A stretch of 35,850 nucleotides of DNA, taken from contig JACQZJ010000004.1 of assembly GCA_016213895.1 (NCBI GenBank), forward strand, positions 1 to 35,850. The letters are read 5' to 3'. Positions 1 to 10,462 of the stretch are shown one piece after another. The position numbers and the translations under genes were made by a program. This DNA is from Planctomycetota bacterium. Lineage in GTDB: Bacteria; Planctomycetota; B15-G4; JADJEK01. The notes beneath the pieces were generated by a model that was not told where the DNA came from, ran no database searches, and saw nothing but the letters and a program-made list of their open reading frames with translations. Every line of letters starts with the position of its first letter. Position 1 is the stretch's first letter.

Positions 1-300
1 CCGGCTTTCTCCGTCGCGCCCGCGACGATCTTGATCGCGTCCCACGCGTGGCCGCCGAACGTGTTGCGCGAGCCGTACCTGGCCTCGAAGTCCTTCGCGT
101 AAGCGAGCAGCACCGCCTTCTGCGGGTCGTTGTCGCTGAGATGCTCGGCGACGAGCAGCTTGCCCGCGGGGAAGACGACGCCGTTGGCGGCGGCGCCGGC
201 GAGCTGGATGTACATCTTGTTGCCGACGCCGTTGCTCTGGAGGAGCGGCGCCTTGAGGCCGGTGATGCTGCGGCATGCCGCGGCGCGAGCCGTCGTCGAA
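1..300 (-). pseudogene. Fragment of a branched-chain amino-acid-type ABC transporter substrate-binding protein
   Basis: Read on the minus strand, the first ~270 bases encode the middle of a LivJ/periplasmic-binding-protein-type solute receptor. Recognisable pieces are ITGLKAPLLQSNGVGN, then AGAAANGVVFPAGKLL and FGGHAWDAIKIVAGATE, in the order seen in this family. The reading frame runs off the left edge, so the C-terminus lies outside the window. Upstream of the ITGLK segment the frame turns into unrelated, low-complexity sequence and meets a TGA at about 402-404. There is no ATG or plausible start, and the N-terminal lobe with its signal peptide is missing. It is therefore called a 5'-truncated remnant. 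A rearrangement or an assembly join near position 270-300 would explain it. Family assignment is fairly sure; the exact breakpoint is not. Confidence 0.65.
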
Positions 301-444
301 CTCGTTGCATTGCCAGACTGCGCGCGCCGCCCGCGTGCGGTAGGAGCAATCGGGAGCGTGAATGCAGGTGGTGCACAGTCCAAGGGGACGCCTCGCGTGG
401 GTCATCCGACGGCTCGATCGGCCGGGTGGCGGTCGTGCGCCCTG

Positions 445-762
445 CTACGTGTAGTTCTCGCAGAACCAGATCTCCTGGCCGGTGCGTACGGCCTGGCAGT
501 CCGACTGGCAGGTGCAGGTGGTGCAGACCCCCTTGGCGAGGGCATTCTGCGGCGGCCTGCTCGCTGCCGGCCGGGCGCGCTCGGCGCACGCTACGGGGAC
601 GTAGGAGTCGAACTGCTCGCAGAACCAGACCGGCCGCCGGAGAGTCTCTCTCTCCAGGCAGAGGACGGCGTCGTTGCAGTTCCAGCAGAGGTCCTTGAAC
701 TCGGCGAGGGCCATCTGGAAGGGGGATTCGTCGGGAGCGCTATGGCGAGCGTGTAGAGTCAC
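445..762 (-). CDS. Small cysteine-rich protein with two tandem Cys modules
   Basis: A 105-residue protein. The GTG start at 762 is chosen because GGAGG lies five bases upstream on the minus strand; a longer frame reaches 846 but has no such site. The protein contains the same cysteine module twice: C26-x2-C29-x5-C35-x12-C48 and C80-x2-C83-x5-C89-x11-C101. Each module ends in WFCE followed by Q or N and an aromatic residue (WFCEQF, WFCENY). The identical C-x2-C-x5-C spacing in both halves makes it a real protein and suggests two metal (zinc or iron-sulfur) sites. There is no signal peptide, so it is probably cytoplasmic. Similar short proteins with one such module are common in anaerobe genomes, as far as I recall, but I know of no assigned function. 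The adjacent genes give no clear partner. Confidence 0.72.
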   Translation of the reverse strand: MTLHARHSAPDESPFQMALAEFKDLCWNCNDAVLCLERETLRRPVWFCEQFDSYVPVACAERARPAASRPPQNALAKGVCTTCTCQSDCQAVRTGQEIWFCENYT

Positions 763-1084
763 GGTGGCCTCCGAGCGTGGGGTATGGGTCTTGCGGCTAT
801 GCAGGGGGTCGCGAGCAAAGGCCGTGCCCGCCGCCCGCGAGGTCATGCGGCGCTTGCGCGCAGCGGTCCCGCGGCCGCGGCAAGGGGGGATGGCGGGGAA
901 GGGCGCGTAATATGGTGCGAAGATGGGCCCGCGCCGCCGGATCCCGGGGGGTTCTGGGCTTCGCGGGCGCCGAGACGAGGCGCTCGCCGAGCCGGGTCTC
1001 CGGCGCCGCGCGCCGGGGAGAATGGCGCCAGTGGGGAGGTTCTCCCCTGCGCGAGGGGCGGAGCAGCGTGCGCGTGACGGCCAA
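763..1084. other. Intergenic stretch, no gene seen
   Basis: About 320 bases of extremely GC-rich sequence between the cysteine-rich gene and the repeat that ends the response regulator gene. All open frames here are arginine/alanine/proline-rich and have no start signals or family resemblance. The only AT-rich patch is TAATAT at about 909-914, a possible -10 element without a convincing partner. Confidence 0.5.
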
Positions 1085-1142
1085 GCTCAAGCAACCCGCC
1101 TGAGAAACGTGGATTCCAGATGAGCCTCGCCTGCGGAGAGGC

Positions 1143-1145
<3 letters not shown>
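1085..1145 (-). repeat. 61-bp stop-codon-linked repeat, copy A
   Basis: Read on the minus strand from 1145, this 61-base stretch matches the plus-strand stretch 12725-12785 at 52 of 61 positions without a gap. The conserved blocks include TGAGCCTCTCCGCAGG, GGAATCCACG and TTCTCAGGCG. In both copies the first three bases are the stop codon of a gene, here the response regulator. The element is predicted to fold; see the hairpin at 1121-1145. Confidence 0.75.
1121..1145 (-). terminator. Hairpin at the end of the response regulator gene
   Basis: Perfect 8-bp inverted repeat (TGAGCCTC at 1121-1128 and GAGGCTCA at 1138-1145) around a 9-base loop. It starts in the stop codon of the response regulator gene. 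No T-run follows, so intrinsic termination is uncertain; it could instead protect the mRNA 3' end or act in translation termination. Confidence 0.45.
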
Positions 1146-2478
<1,333 letters not shown>

Positions 2479-2489
<11 letters not shown>

Positions 2490-4119
2490 CGGGCGGAACC
2501 TCCGCTGCGGCGTCGGGCTGCTCGAGCGGCAGCCTGATCTCGAAGGTCGTCCCGGCGCCGGGCTGGGTCGTCACGTCGATCCTCCCGCCGTGAGCGCTGA
2601 CGATGCCGTGCACCACGGGCAGTCCGAGCCCCGTGCCCTCGTTCAGGTCCTTGGTGGTGAAGAAGGGCACGAAGATCTGTTTCTTCACCTCCTCCGTCAT
2701 GCCCACGCCCGTGTCCTCGACGAGCAGCGCCACGTCGGCGCCGAGCGCCCGGGTCTCCACGGCCAGCGTCCCGCCGTCCGGCATGGCCTGGATAGCGTTC
2801 ACCATGAGATTGGCGAGCACCTGGTTCAACTGTCCGGCGTCGGCCGTGATCAGGGGCAAGTCGGCCTGCAGCCTGCGCACGAGCTTGATGTCCAGCTTCG
2901 CGCAGCGCGCCTCGAAGAAGTAGAGGCCCTCCTGGATGAGATCGTTGAGGTTCAGGCGCATCTTGCGCGCGGGTTGCTGGCGGGCGAAGACCATGAGCTT
3001 CCTGATGACCTCGCGCGCGTGCAGGCAGGCGCCGACGATCTTCTGCAGGTCCTTGCGCGTTTGCTGCGTCGGCTCATTCGCGTTGAGGATGAGCTCCGCG
3101 AAGCCGAGGACGTTGCCCAGCGGCTCGTTCAGCTCGTGCGCGACGCCCGCCGCGAGCTGGCCGATGGTGGCCAGGCGGTCCGCGTGCCTGAGCTGTTCTT
3201 GCAGCAGGGTGCGATCCTCCTCGGCCCGCGAACGCTCGACGAAGAGCGCGACCTCCTGCGCCACGGCGTCGATGAGGCTGCACTCCTCGGCGAGGAAGGG
3301 TCCCTCGTCCAGCTCCGGCAGCTCCTTGAGGTAGGCGACCTCGACGAAGCCCGAGTCCTTGCCGCGCACGATCACCGGGCTGCGCAGGCGCCGCTCGCTC
3401 TCCTGGTAGTCGCGCGTGCGGTAGGTGCGCCCGGCCAGGTCGATCCTCGCGACCGCCGCCTCGGCGTGCAGCCAGGCGGGAGGCAGCAGCTCGACGGTTT
3501 CCTGCAGGACCTTGTCGCGCGCCGCATCGGAGCGCGCCACGGCGCGGGCGATGCCGTACAGGCAGGACAGCTCCTTCACCCTCTCGCGCAGCGCGGTCTG
3601 GGCGCGATCGTGCAGCAGGGCCGTTCCGAGTAGCTCGCCCAGTCCTTCGTAGAACTGCAGGTCCGCGCGCGAGAAGCGACCCTCGACCGATCCGCCCAGC
3701 CGCAGCATGCCGATGGAGCGCGTGTCGATGCGGATCGGCACGGCCAGCACGGCGCCCGATGCCTGGGGGCCGACCCCGTCGGGCTCGGCCGCGCCAGCGC
3801 TGGCCGCTCCCCTGCAGACGCGGTCGAGACTGCAGGCGCCTTCCGCGTGCAGGCGCCAGCGGCGCGTGGCCTCCAGGCCCGCCCAGGACGTGACAAGGTC
3901 GCAGCGTTCGCCGCTGCGTACGCAGATCTGCACGAAGTCGCAGCGAGCGAAGTCGGCGATGATCCTGGCCGTATCGGCGAGGAAGTCCTGCCTGCGCGGG
4001 CCGCGTGGCGCGCGCGCCAGGATCGTGCGAGCGAGGGTTCGATAGGCTTCGATGCCCAGGGTTGTTCCGGTGCGGGGCTGCATGGTCGGTCGGCGGCGCG
4101 TTCGAGGAAGGAGAGCCAT
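2479..4119 (-). CDS. GAF-domain sensor histidine kinase
   Basis: A soluble histidine kinase of about 546 residues. GTG at 4122 and ATG at 4119 are adjacent possible starts, and ATG at 4083 cannot be excluded. The N-terminal part (about 40-170) looks like a GAF domain; a second GAF-like region covers about 180-300. A short coiled stretch leads to the H-box AGVAHELNEPLGN with the phosphorylated His at about 329. The ATPase core has the N-box (N442), G1 DTGVGM and G2 GTGLGL (about 496-501). No membrane segments are visible, so the signal is likely internal. Such NtrB-like kinases phosphorylate an NtrC-type regulator, and that gene overlaps the 3' end of this one. The ligand is unknown. Confidence 0.92.
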
Positions 4120-4271
4120 CACTTCGCCGCGAACGGTCGGAACGGTGCGCGCGGCGGCGAATCCAACCTAGCACTGCGTCGTGAATCCGCGCGCGAAATC
4201 GGCCGGCACAGCCGGGCGATCGCGTGCCGCCGCGGCCGCCGGTCCAACGAGGCGCCGCCCCTCGCGTATGT

Positions 4272-4277
4272 TAGAAT
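4272..4277 (+). promoter_or_regulatory. Candidate -10 element TAGAAT upstream of the NxxGxxxF protein
   Basis: TAGAAT stands out as an AT-rich hexamer in a GC-rich spacer, 61 bases before the ATG at 4339. The same hexamer occurs 173 bases before the next secreted-protein gene (6202-6207). No good -35 box is visible at 16-18 bases, so this is only a candidate. Confidence 0.3.
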
Positions 4278-4338
4278 CCTGCAGTCGTTCGGCCGCCCGC
4301 GGGGGCGGCGGCCTGCCTGGTTCTGGAGGAACTCCGCG

Positions 4339-6162
4339 ATGAAGAGGATCCTGGCGCTGCTCGCCGGCGCGCTGCTCGCCGTCCTGGTCCTGGCCGCGCC
4401 CGCAAGCAGCCAGGGCGCTCCCTACGTTCGGGTCCGGGACGACCTGATCCGGCCGGGCCCGCCGGGCGCCAGCCTCTTGCCCGCGCCGCCCCAGTACGCG
4501 ACCGTCTCGCCCTGCGCCTCTCTTGCGGCGCTCGCCTGGCACGGCCAGACCGTGTCCGGGGGCGGGACCCTCTATCCCCTGGCGTTCATGAACCCGGCCA
4601 CCATCGATCCTTCCGGCCGCCTGGCGTTCTTCTCCCAGGTGAACGGCGTGGCGCGCAACCAGGGCATCTTCGTCGCGGACGCGCTCGGCCTCACGGCCGT
4701 GGTCATGGGCTGCGGCGGTGGGGGCGGCTCGGGCGTCCCCGGCGGCGGATTCGGCGACCCCACGCCGCTCGGCGGCACCTTCGGCGGGATGTTCGGCGGC
4801 ACGGTCTTCGCGCCGGCCGTGAACGCCGGCGGAGACCTGATCTTCATCTCCGAGGTCGAGAACGGCAGCTCGCCGCGCGCGCTGTTCTTCTACGACGCGG
4901 GCAGCGGGACCTTCAGCAAGGTGGCGGCCGTGGGCGATCGCTCGCCGCTTGGCGGCAACTTCTCGGCCATCGGCCCCGGGTCGCTGAACGACGCGGGTAC
5001 GGTGGTGTTCCTCGCCATGACCGGCTCGACGAGCCTCTCCGACGCGTTCCTGTGGCAGGGAAGCGCGGTCAGCAAGATCGTGGCCACGGGCGACCCCGCT
5101 CCCGGCGGGGGCACGTTCACAATGATCGGCACCGAGTCGTTCGGGTTCGCCGATGGCACGACCATCCCGATCGGTCCGGTGCCGGCCATCAACGAGTCCG
5201 GGCAGATCACCTTCCGCGGCCTGGTCTCGGGCGGCATCGCCTCGCGCGGCGTCTTCGTGTCGCAGGGCGGCTCGCACCAGTGGTACATCAAGGCCGGGGA
5301 TCCCGTGCCCGGCGGCGGCACGTTCTTCGACTTCCAGGGCGCGATGATCAACGAGGCGGGCGAGGTCGCGTTCTTCGCCGACTTCAAGCCCACGCCGACG
5401 ACCTTCTCCTCCGGCTGGTTCGCGGGCAAGCCCGGCGCCTGGCGCAAGGCGCTGGCCTTCTACGATCCGCTCGAGAACGGCACGCAATGCTTCGGCCTGG
5501 CCTTCTCGCGCAATCCCATGACCGCTCTCGACGAAGCGGGCAACGTGCTGGTCTGGACCGACGCCAAGTACCCGGGCGGCACGATGGAGGAGAAGCTGGT
5601 CGCGTGCGCGCCGGACGGCACCGTGACCACGGTCGCGAGCCAAGGGGACGTCACGCCCCTCGGCGGCTCGTTCAGCTCGCTGCAGGCCTGGCCCTCCCTG
5701 AACGCGGCCGCGCAGGCGACGGTCAGCGCGGGCACGCCGGGCGCCGCAGGCGGCGTGCTGAACGCGCACTTCCTGGCGTCCGACGTGCTCGTCTGGCAGG
5801 ACCTGGGATTCGCCCTGGCCGGGGTGAGCGGCCTGCCCGCGCTCCGCGGCAGCGGCGCGCTTCTGCCCGGCACGCCGGGCGCTCTCGACCTGACCAACGC
5901 CAAGCCGCTTTCCGTGGCCTGGCTGTTCCTGGCCCTCTCCGCGTCCTACCTGCCGTTCCAGCTCGGGACGCTCGTGCCGGCGCCCGGCATCGCGCCCCTG
6001 CCCGTGCCAACCGACGCGAGCGGCGGCTTCTCCCTGCCCTGGGCGGCGTGGCCGGCGACCATCCCGGCCTGCACCGAGCTGTACTTCCAGTACTGGATCG
6101 TGGATCCGGCCGGGCCGCTCGGAACTTCCGCCTCGAATGGCCTCAAGGCAACGTCGCGCTGA
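4339..6162 (+). CDS. Secreted NxxGxxxF tandem-repeat protein with C-terminal planctomycete-type domain
   Basis: A 607-residue secreted protein starting at ATG 4339, with GGAGGA eight bases upstream. Residues 1-26 are a clear signal peptide (MKRILALLAGALLAVLVLAA...). The body consists of blocks of about 60-70 residues, each with a G-x-P-x-GGxF segment and an NxxGxxxF signature: NAGGDLIF, NDAGTVVF, NESGQITF, NEAGEVAF, plus degenerate DPSGRLAF and DEAGNVLV. This is the 'choice-of-anchor NxxGxxxF tandem repeat' architecture, presumably a beta-propeller. The last ~130 residues contain a separate domain ending in FQYWIVDPAG...SASNGL, comparable to the C-termini of the proteins at 6381-7331 and 30439-33453. 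It could be a sorting or anchoring domain. Ligand and function are unknown. Confidence 0.88.
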   Translation: MKRILALLAGALLAVLVLAAPASSQGAPYVRVRDDLIRPGPPGASLLPAPPQYATVSPCASLAALAWHGQTVSGGGTLYPLAFMNPATIDPSGRLAFFSQVNGVARNQGIFVADALGLTAVVMGCGGGGGSGVPGGGFGDPTPLGGTFGGMFGGTVFAPAVNAGGDLIFISEVENGSSPRALFFYDAGSGTFSKVAAVGDRSPLGGNFSAIGPGSLNDAGTVVFLAMTGSTSLSDAFLWQGSAVSKIVATGDPAPGGGTFTMIGTESFGFADGTTIPIGPVPAINESGQITFRGLVSGGIASRGVFVSQGGSHQWYIKAGDPVPGGGTFFDFQGAMINEAGEVAFFADFKPTPTTFSSGWFAGKPGAWRKALAFYDPLENGTQCFGLAFSRNPMTALDEAGNVLVWTDAKYPGGTMEEKLVACAPDGTVTTVASQGDVTPLGGSFSSLQAWPSLNAAAQATVSAGTPGAAGGVLNAHFLASDVLVWQDLGFALAGVSGLPALRGSGALLPGTPGALDLTNAKPLSVAWLFLALSASYLPFQLGTLVPAPGIAPLPVPTDASGGFSLPWAAWPATIPACTELYFQYWIVDPAGPLGTSASNGLKATSR

Positions 6163-6201
6163 GGCGGCTTCCGGGTGGACGCGCGGGCCGCGGAAGCGTG
6201 C

Positions 6202-6207
6202 TAGAAT
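6202..6207 (+). promoter_or_regulatory. Candidate -10 element TAGAAT upstream of the second secreted protein
   Basis: Second TAGAAT in the window in front of a secreted-protein gene; the flanking bases CGTGC resemble the TATGT at 4267-4271. It leaves a ~165-base leader before ATG 6381. No clear -35 box. Confidence 0.27.
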
Positions 6208-6380
6208 GGGATGACAGGGTCGTACGCGCTGGCTGTTTCGGCACCTTCGGCCGGCGCGGAACCAGGTTGACAGCCCGTGGCAGGGACCGGCCTCGCGGCT
6301 GGGCAAGGCGCACGGGCGCGGCACGAGAGCCCCTCGCAACCGCGCCCGCGCGCGAGCGAGAATCGCCTGGAGGGCGTGCG

Positions 6381-7331
6381 ATGCGTATCCGCCTGGGTCT
6401 GGCGCTTGCCCCGTGTGTGCTGGTCCTCGCCTCGTTGTCGGCCTCCGCGCAGGAGAGCCTCTGCATGATCTACCCGGCTCCGGGCAGCAGCAACAACGGC
6501 GGCAGCGTGGGCGGCGCGGTCTACTTCGACCTGACGGTCAACGTGTCGGTGAAGATCTCCGACATCGACTGCAACTTCTCGGCCACCACGGGCGCCTCCG
6601 TGGGCATGCTCCTCTACACGACCCCGGACACCTACGTGGGCAAGGAAAGCAGCGTGGCCGGCTGGACGCTCGCCGCCCAGGACAACGGGACCGGCACGTG
6701 CGCGGGGGCGGACGCGCCGACCCACATCTACTTCTCGAGTCCGGTCTTCCTCCTTCCCGGCAAGTACGGGATCGCGCTCGTGGCGGTCAACGCCTCACAC
6801 AAGTACACGAACGGCACGGGCTCCAACCAGAACTTCTCGAACAGCAAGCTCGTGGCGCAGTGCGGTGCGGCGACGAACGTGCCGTTCGGCGGCTCGCCCT
6901 TCTCTCCGCGCGTCTTCAACGGCTGCCTCTACTACTCGCCCGGCTGCACCGAGGAGTACGGCTACGGCTGTCCCGGCAGCGGCGGCTTCGTTCCCTACCT
7001 TTCGACGCTGGCGTGTCCGATCGCGGGCTACCCGATCAACCTCGACGTCATCGAATGCCTGGGCGGGTCCACGGCCGTCTTCCTCTTCGGCGCGGCGCGG
7101 GGTTCCTACCTCATGGACAACGGCTGCTACCTCAACCTCTCGGGCCTCTCCCCGCTGGTGATTGCCGTGCCCATGGGAGGTTCGGGACCGGGGAACGGCT
7201 CCCTCACCATCGCCGGGCTCCTGCCGGCGAACAGTGCGGGCCAGACGCTGCGCATCCAGGTGTTCGTCTTGGATGCGGGAGCGAGCGGCGGCTTCGCCAA
7301 CACGAACGGCCTGGAGCTGCCGGTCAAGTAG
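6381..7331 (+). CDS. Secreted protein of unknown function with shared C-terminal domain
   Basis: A 316-residue protein starting at ATG 6381, with GGAGGG eight bases upstream. It has a signal peptide (about 1-23, cleavage near SASAQE). The N-terminal half is rich in Gly, Ser, Thr and Asn with scattered cysteines and looks like a beta-sandwich extracellular domain. I do not recognise it more closely. From about residue 195 (YGYGCPGSGG) to the end it matches the style of the C-terminal region of the metallopeptidase at 30439-33453 (YGSGCAGTGG): the same start, the same succession of short beta-strand-like blocks, and a final NTNGLEL versus SATNGLHM. The gene follows the NxxGxxxF protein with a 218-base gap that holds its own promoter candidate, so it may be a separate transcript. 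Confidence 0.82.
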   Translation: MRIRLGLALAPCVLVLASLSASAQESLCMIYPAPGSSNNGGSVGGAVYFDLTVNVSVKISDIDCNFSATTGASVGMLLYTTPDTYVGKESSVAGWTLAAQDNGTGTCAGADAPTHIYFSSPVFLLPGKYGIALVAVNASHKYTNGTGSNQNFSNSKLVAQCGAATNVPFGGSPFSPRVFNGCLYYSPGCTEEYGYGCPGSGGFVPYLSTLACPIAGYPINLDVIECLGGSTAVFLFGAARGSYLMDNGCYLNLSGLSPLVIAVPMGGSGPGNGSLTIAGLLPANSAGQTLRIQVFVLDAGASGGFANTNGLELPVK

Positions 7332-7332
7332 C

Positions 7333-7347
7333 GGCCTCATCGAGGCC
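7333..7347 (+). terminator. Hairpin just after the secreted-protein stop codon
   Basis: GGCCTC-ATC-GAGGCC, a perfect 6-bp stem with a three-base loop, starts two bases after the TAG at 7329-7331. No U-tract follows. A plausible transcript end between two convergent genes. Confidence 0.4.
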
Positions 7348-7533
7348 CCGCGCGGCGCGTCGCGCCGGGAGAGGCTTGCGCACACCGGTCCCAGCGCGTG
7401 CGCGCCCGGCGCGCGCCGGCATCCACTACCGGCCGCTGTTCCGCGTGGACGATGGGGAGCGACGCCACGACCTCCTCGATTCCATCCACAGCGCGGACCT
7501 GGACACGGCGTTGAAGGCGTATCGAGGGCCCAC

Positions 7534-10263
7534 TCAGCTTCGCCTCATGCGAAACACGGCCCGCACGCCGTCCTCCTCGAACGTCAGGCCCGCCTCGGCG
7601 CTCTCGATCGCGTCGAGAAGAGGCGTGGCGTGCGCCTCGCCGCGCGGCGCCTCCGGGCAGCCGAACGCGGTCGACTCCATCGTGCGCAAGGCCTCGTTCC
7701 ACGAGTACTGGCCCCCTCCCGGGCAGACCAGCCGCTGGTGGAAGTGGCGCTCATGGACCACGACCGGGTCCTCGGCCGGGAAGAGGCGCTTCCACTCGTT
7801 GAGGATCGGCAGATTGCACCACGAGGCGTCGCGCACGCTCTCTGCCTGCCAATCACCCCAGAGCAACTGGAGCGCGTCGAGCGCCCTGCGGTTGAGCCGC
7901 ACGGCCACGCTCTCTCCCGGCCAGGGCGTATCCTGCGGCGGCGACGCGGCCGCCGCCCGGTCCAGGGCGCGCTGCACCAGCTTCTCATTGGGCGAGACCA
8001 CGAAGCGTCCCGGCAGCACGGCGTAGCACACGGAGTAGTCCTCCTCCTTTCCCGGCGCGCCTTCCGCGCCGCGGCCGAACGCATCGCCCCGCGCCGTCAC
8101 CTTGACGTAAGACCTGTCACCCCGCTCGATCGTCTGCCACTCCAGCGTGCCCGGAGCGGACTGCTCGACGAAGCCGCGCAGCGCGGTGAGGAACGCGGCC
8201 AGCCCCAGGGGGTCCTTCACCTCGGCCGTGAGCGCGACCGGGAAGCAGCTGAAGTCGTGCTCGAAACGCTCTTCCAGCTCGTCGAGCTGCTGGAACTCGT
8301 CCCACACGGGATCGTCGTCGATGTACACCGCGACGCTGTCTCCCACCCAGCCGAAGGGCTTGACGCGCAGGCCGAGCATCATGCCCTCGAGGAAGTCGGA
8401 TGCCTCGCTGAGCGGCGGCGAGTCGAAGTTCAAGGCCAGCACGAAATGGAGGATCGCCTCGGCGTGGGGATCACCGTCGCCCGGGCGGATGCTGACGCCG
8501 TGGGTGACTTCCATGAACTCGCGCAGGTCGGAGGCCGCGATCAGCGGCAGGACCGACACGTCGCTCTCGAAGTCCTGGCCGGAGAGCGCGACGCGTACGG
8601 CGATCGGGTCGAAGAACTGCTGCCACTCGCGCTGGTAGGAGTCGCGGAAGCGCCGGTAGGCGTCCGCTTCCGCCTGCGTCACGCGTTCGATGGAAAGCTC
8701 GGCGATCGGCGTCTGGAAGGCGAGGGTGCCGTAGGTCGCCGCGAGCGGCGCGTCCCCGGGCGGCGGCGTCTCGTTGCGAGAAAGCGCCGCGACCTGGCGC
8801 GCGCGGTCGTGGGCGAACGCCGCGGCCGCGCGGATGCGGCGCGAGGCGCCGACTCTCCAGCGCGGTCCGCACCAGCGCCGGATGGTCGCGTCGCTCAGGA
8901 CCAAGAGGGCGGTCTCGGGCTCGGCGGAGCGGTGATAGCGCGCGCGGAAGAAGGCGTACTCGGGCAGGCTGGCGAGCGCCGCGCGCTCGCCCGTGAGCAC
9001 GCTGGCCAGGGCCTCGACCTGCACCAGGGAGTTGGTCACCAGCACCACGTCCCCGTCGCGCGCGGCGTACGAGCAGATCGACCGGTCAGGTGAGCGGGCA
9101 CCGGCCCAGCGCATGCCGCCGCTCTGGCCGGAGAGCATCTCCACGCTCTCGTCCGCGGCGGCCGCGGCCTGGTGCGCGGCGGCGAGGAAGGCGAGGAGCG
9201 CCTCCGGCGCCTTGCTCTCGAACAACATCGCCACGTCCGATCCGGTCCTGAGGTAGGGGTCGGAGCCGGTGACCGCGACGCTCGCGACGAGCATGGGGCC
9301 GAGCTTCCTGGTCAGCTCGGAGAGCGGCAGGCAGAGCTGGTGCTCGTAGCGCTCGCGCGTGAACGCGTCGGCGGCCTGCCCCTCGAGCAGCCGCAGGAGC
9401 GGCGTGCCGGTCCGCGCCGCTTCGTCGGCGAGCGCGGCGAGCGCGTCGAACGAGGGGAAGAAGAGCGCGTGCTGGTCGGCCGGGATGGCGCGCGCCAGGG
9501 GATCCAGCTCCGGCTGGAGGTCCTTCACCCGCGCGCTCCAGTCGTACCCGCGCACGGTGATGCCGCCGAGCGACTCGACGTCGACGGTCCCCGCGCTGGC
9601 CTCGCCTGCCCGGAGCACTCGGTCGAGCTGCAGGTTCTCGGACAGGGCGCGGGCGCCGGTGAACAGGCCGAACGTCTCTTCGAGCTCGCTCTCCGCCCGA
9701 TTCGGCGCGTTCTGGCCCGCGGCCTCGGGGAGCGCCTGGCCCGCGGCGCCGTCCTTCTGCAGCTCCGGAGCGAGCGCCTGCAGCCGGAACCACGCCGCGC
9801 CCGGGATCCCCGCCTCGCTCAGGCGTTGGTAGTGCGACCTGCGGGCCGCGTGAAACGTCTCGCCTGCGGCGCTGCCGCGATCCGCGGCGATGCGAAACCG
9901 GCCCGCGGTCATGCTCTCGAGCCGGTCATCCGGGAGCAGGATGCGGCCGGTCACGTCCCCTTCGTGCTCGACTCTTGCGGCCAGGACGAGCCGCTGGGTT
10001 GGGTCGCTCGGGTCGGCGCACACGCAAGCCTCGCCTTCCCCGTCGAGCAGCACTGCCGGCAGGAGCGCCGCGTTCTGGCGCACTGCCCAGCCGAGGGACC
10101 ACGGGGACATCCCCAGGTTCGGCTGGCCCTCGGTGACCTCGAGCTCCTGCAGGGAAACGCTGTAGAAGACCTCTCCGGCTCGGGATTCCGCGCCGAACAG
10201 GACCATGGCGCCGAGCGAGAGGCCGAGGATGGCGGCAAGGCGCCGCGTGCGGGGGATCAACAT
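7534..10263 (-). CDS. Large exported protein of unknown function
   Basis: A 909-residue protein. The ATG at 10263 is chosen because AAAGGA lies upstream at good distance and a signal peptide follows (MLIPRTRRLAAILGLSLGAM, cleavage near ESRAGE). The frame is open further upstream, but that part has no start signal or secretory character. The sequence alternates hydrophobic beta-like stretches with acidic helices. It has no membrane segments after the signal and no motif I recognise with confidence. Phrases such as IPADQHALFFPSFDALAAL and the repeated arrangement of two similar halves resemble the DUF3352-like exported proteins of planctomycetes, but this is a weak impression. The gene is divergent from the multiheme cytochrome with about 200 bases between them, so the two may share a control region. 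Confidence 0.85.
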   Translation of the reverse strand: MLIPRTRRLAAILGLSLGAMVLFGAESRAGEVFYSVSLQELEVTEGQPNLGMSPWSLGWAVRQNAALLPAVLLDGEGEACVCADPSDPTQRLVLAARVEHEGDVTGRILLPDDRLESMTAGRFRIAADRGSAAGETFHAARRSHYQRLSEAGIPGAAWFRLQALAPELQKDGAAGQALPEAAGQNAPNRAESELEETFGLFTGARALSENLQLDRVLRAGEASAGTVDVESLGGITVRGYDWSARVKDLQPELDPLARAIPADQHALFFPSFDALAALADEAARTGTPLLRLLEGQAADAFTRERYEHQLCLPLSELTRKLGPMLVASVAVTGSDPYLRTGSDVAMLFESKAPEALLAFLAAAHQAAAAADESVEMLSGQSGGMRWAGARSPDRSICSYAARDGDVVLVTNSLVQVEALASVLTGERAALASLPEYAFFRARYHRSAEPETALLVLSDATIRRWCGPRWRVGASRRIRAAAAFAHDRARQVAALSRNETPPPGDAPLAATYGTLAFQTPIAELSIERVTQAEADAYRRFRDSYQREWQQFFDPIAVRVALSGQDFESDVSVLPLIAASDLREFMEVTHGVSIRPGDGDPHAEAILHFVLALNFDSPPLSEASDFLEGMMLGLRVKPFGWVGDSVAVYIDDDPVWDEFQQLDELEERFEHDFSCFPVALTAEVKDPLGLAAFLTALRGFVEQSAPGTLEWQTIERGDRSYVKVTARGDAFGRGAEGAPGKEEDYSVCYAVLPGRFVVSPNEKLVQRALDRAAAASPPQDTPWPGESVAVRLNRRALDALQLLWGDWQAESVRDASWCNLPILNEWKRLFPAEDPVVVHERHFHQRLVCPGGGQYSWNEALRTMESTAFGCPEAPRGEAHATPLLDAIESAEAGLTFEEDGVRAVFRMRRS

Positions 10264-10462
10264 GGTTTTTTCCTTTCTCGTTCCAGTTCCGCCCTGGGGC
10301 AGCGCCGAGAAACATAGCACCGGCTGGCCGTGGATCGCGGCCCGGCGGCGCGTGTTATCCTGCGGCCGCGGTCCGTGCGGAGGTCCGCCGTTGCGGTGCC
10401 ACAACGCGAATGCCGTGCCGCCTCGACGAGGAACACAAGTGATTGTCCGCCAAGCGGTGAGA

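Noticed and set aside
4168-6339. Long antisense open frame opposite the NxxGxxxF protein
   Set aside because: The plus-strand protein has a signal peptide, repeats and a ribosome site; the antisense frame is Arg/Gly/Ala-rich noise from high GC.
7420-7540. Coding-like phrase on the plus strand (HYRPLFRVDDGERRHDLL) between two genes
   Set aside because: The opposite strand is equally plausible, the stretch is only about 120 bases, and it has no start signal or family match.
10386-10401. TGGCACCGCAACGGCG on the minus strand as a sigma-54 promoter for the exported protein at 7534-10263
   Set aside because: The -24 half is good but the -12 half lacks TTGC, and no dedicated activator is nearby; left as chance.
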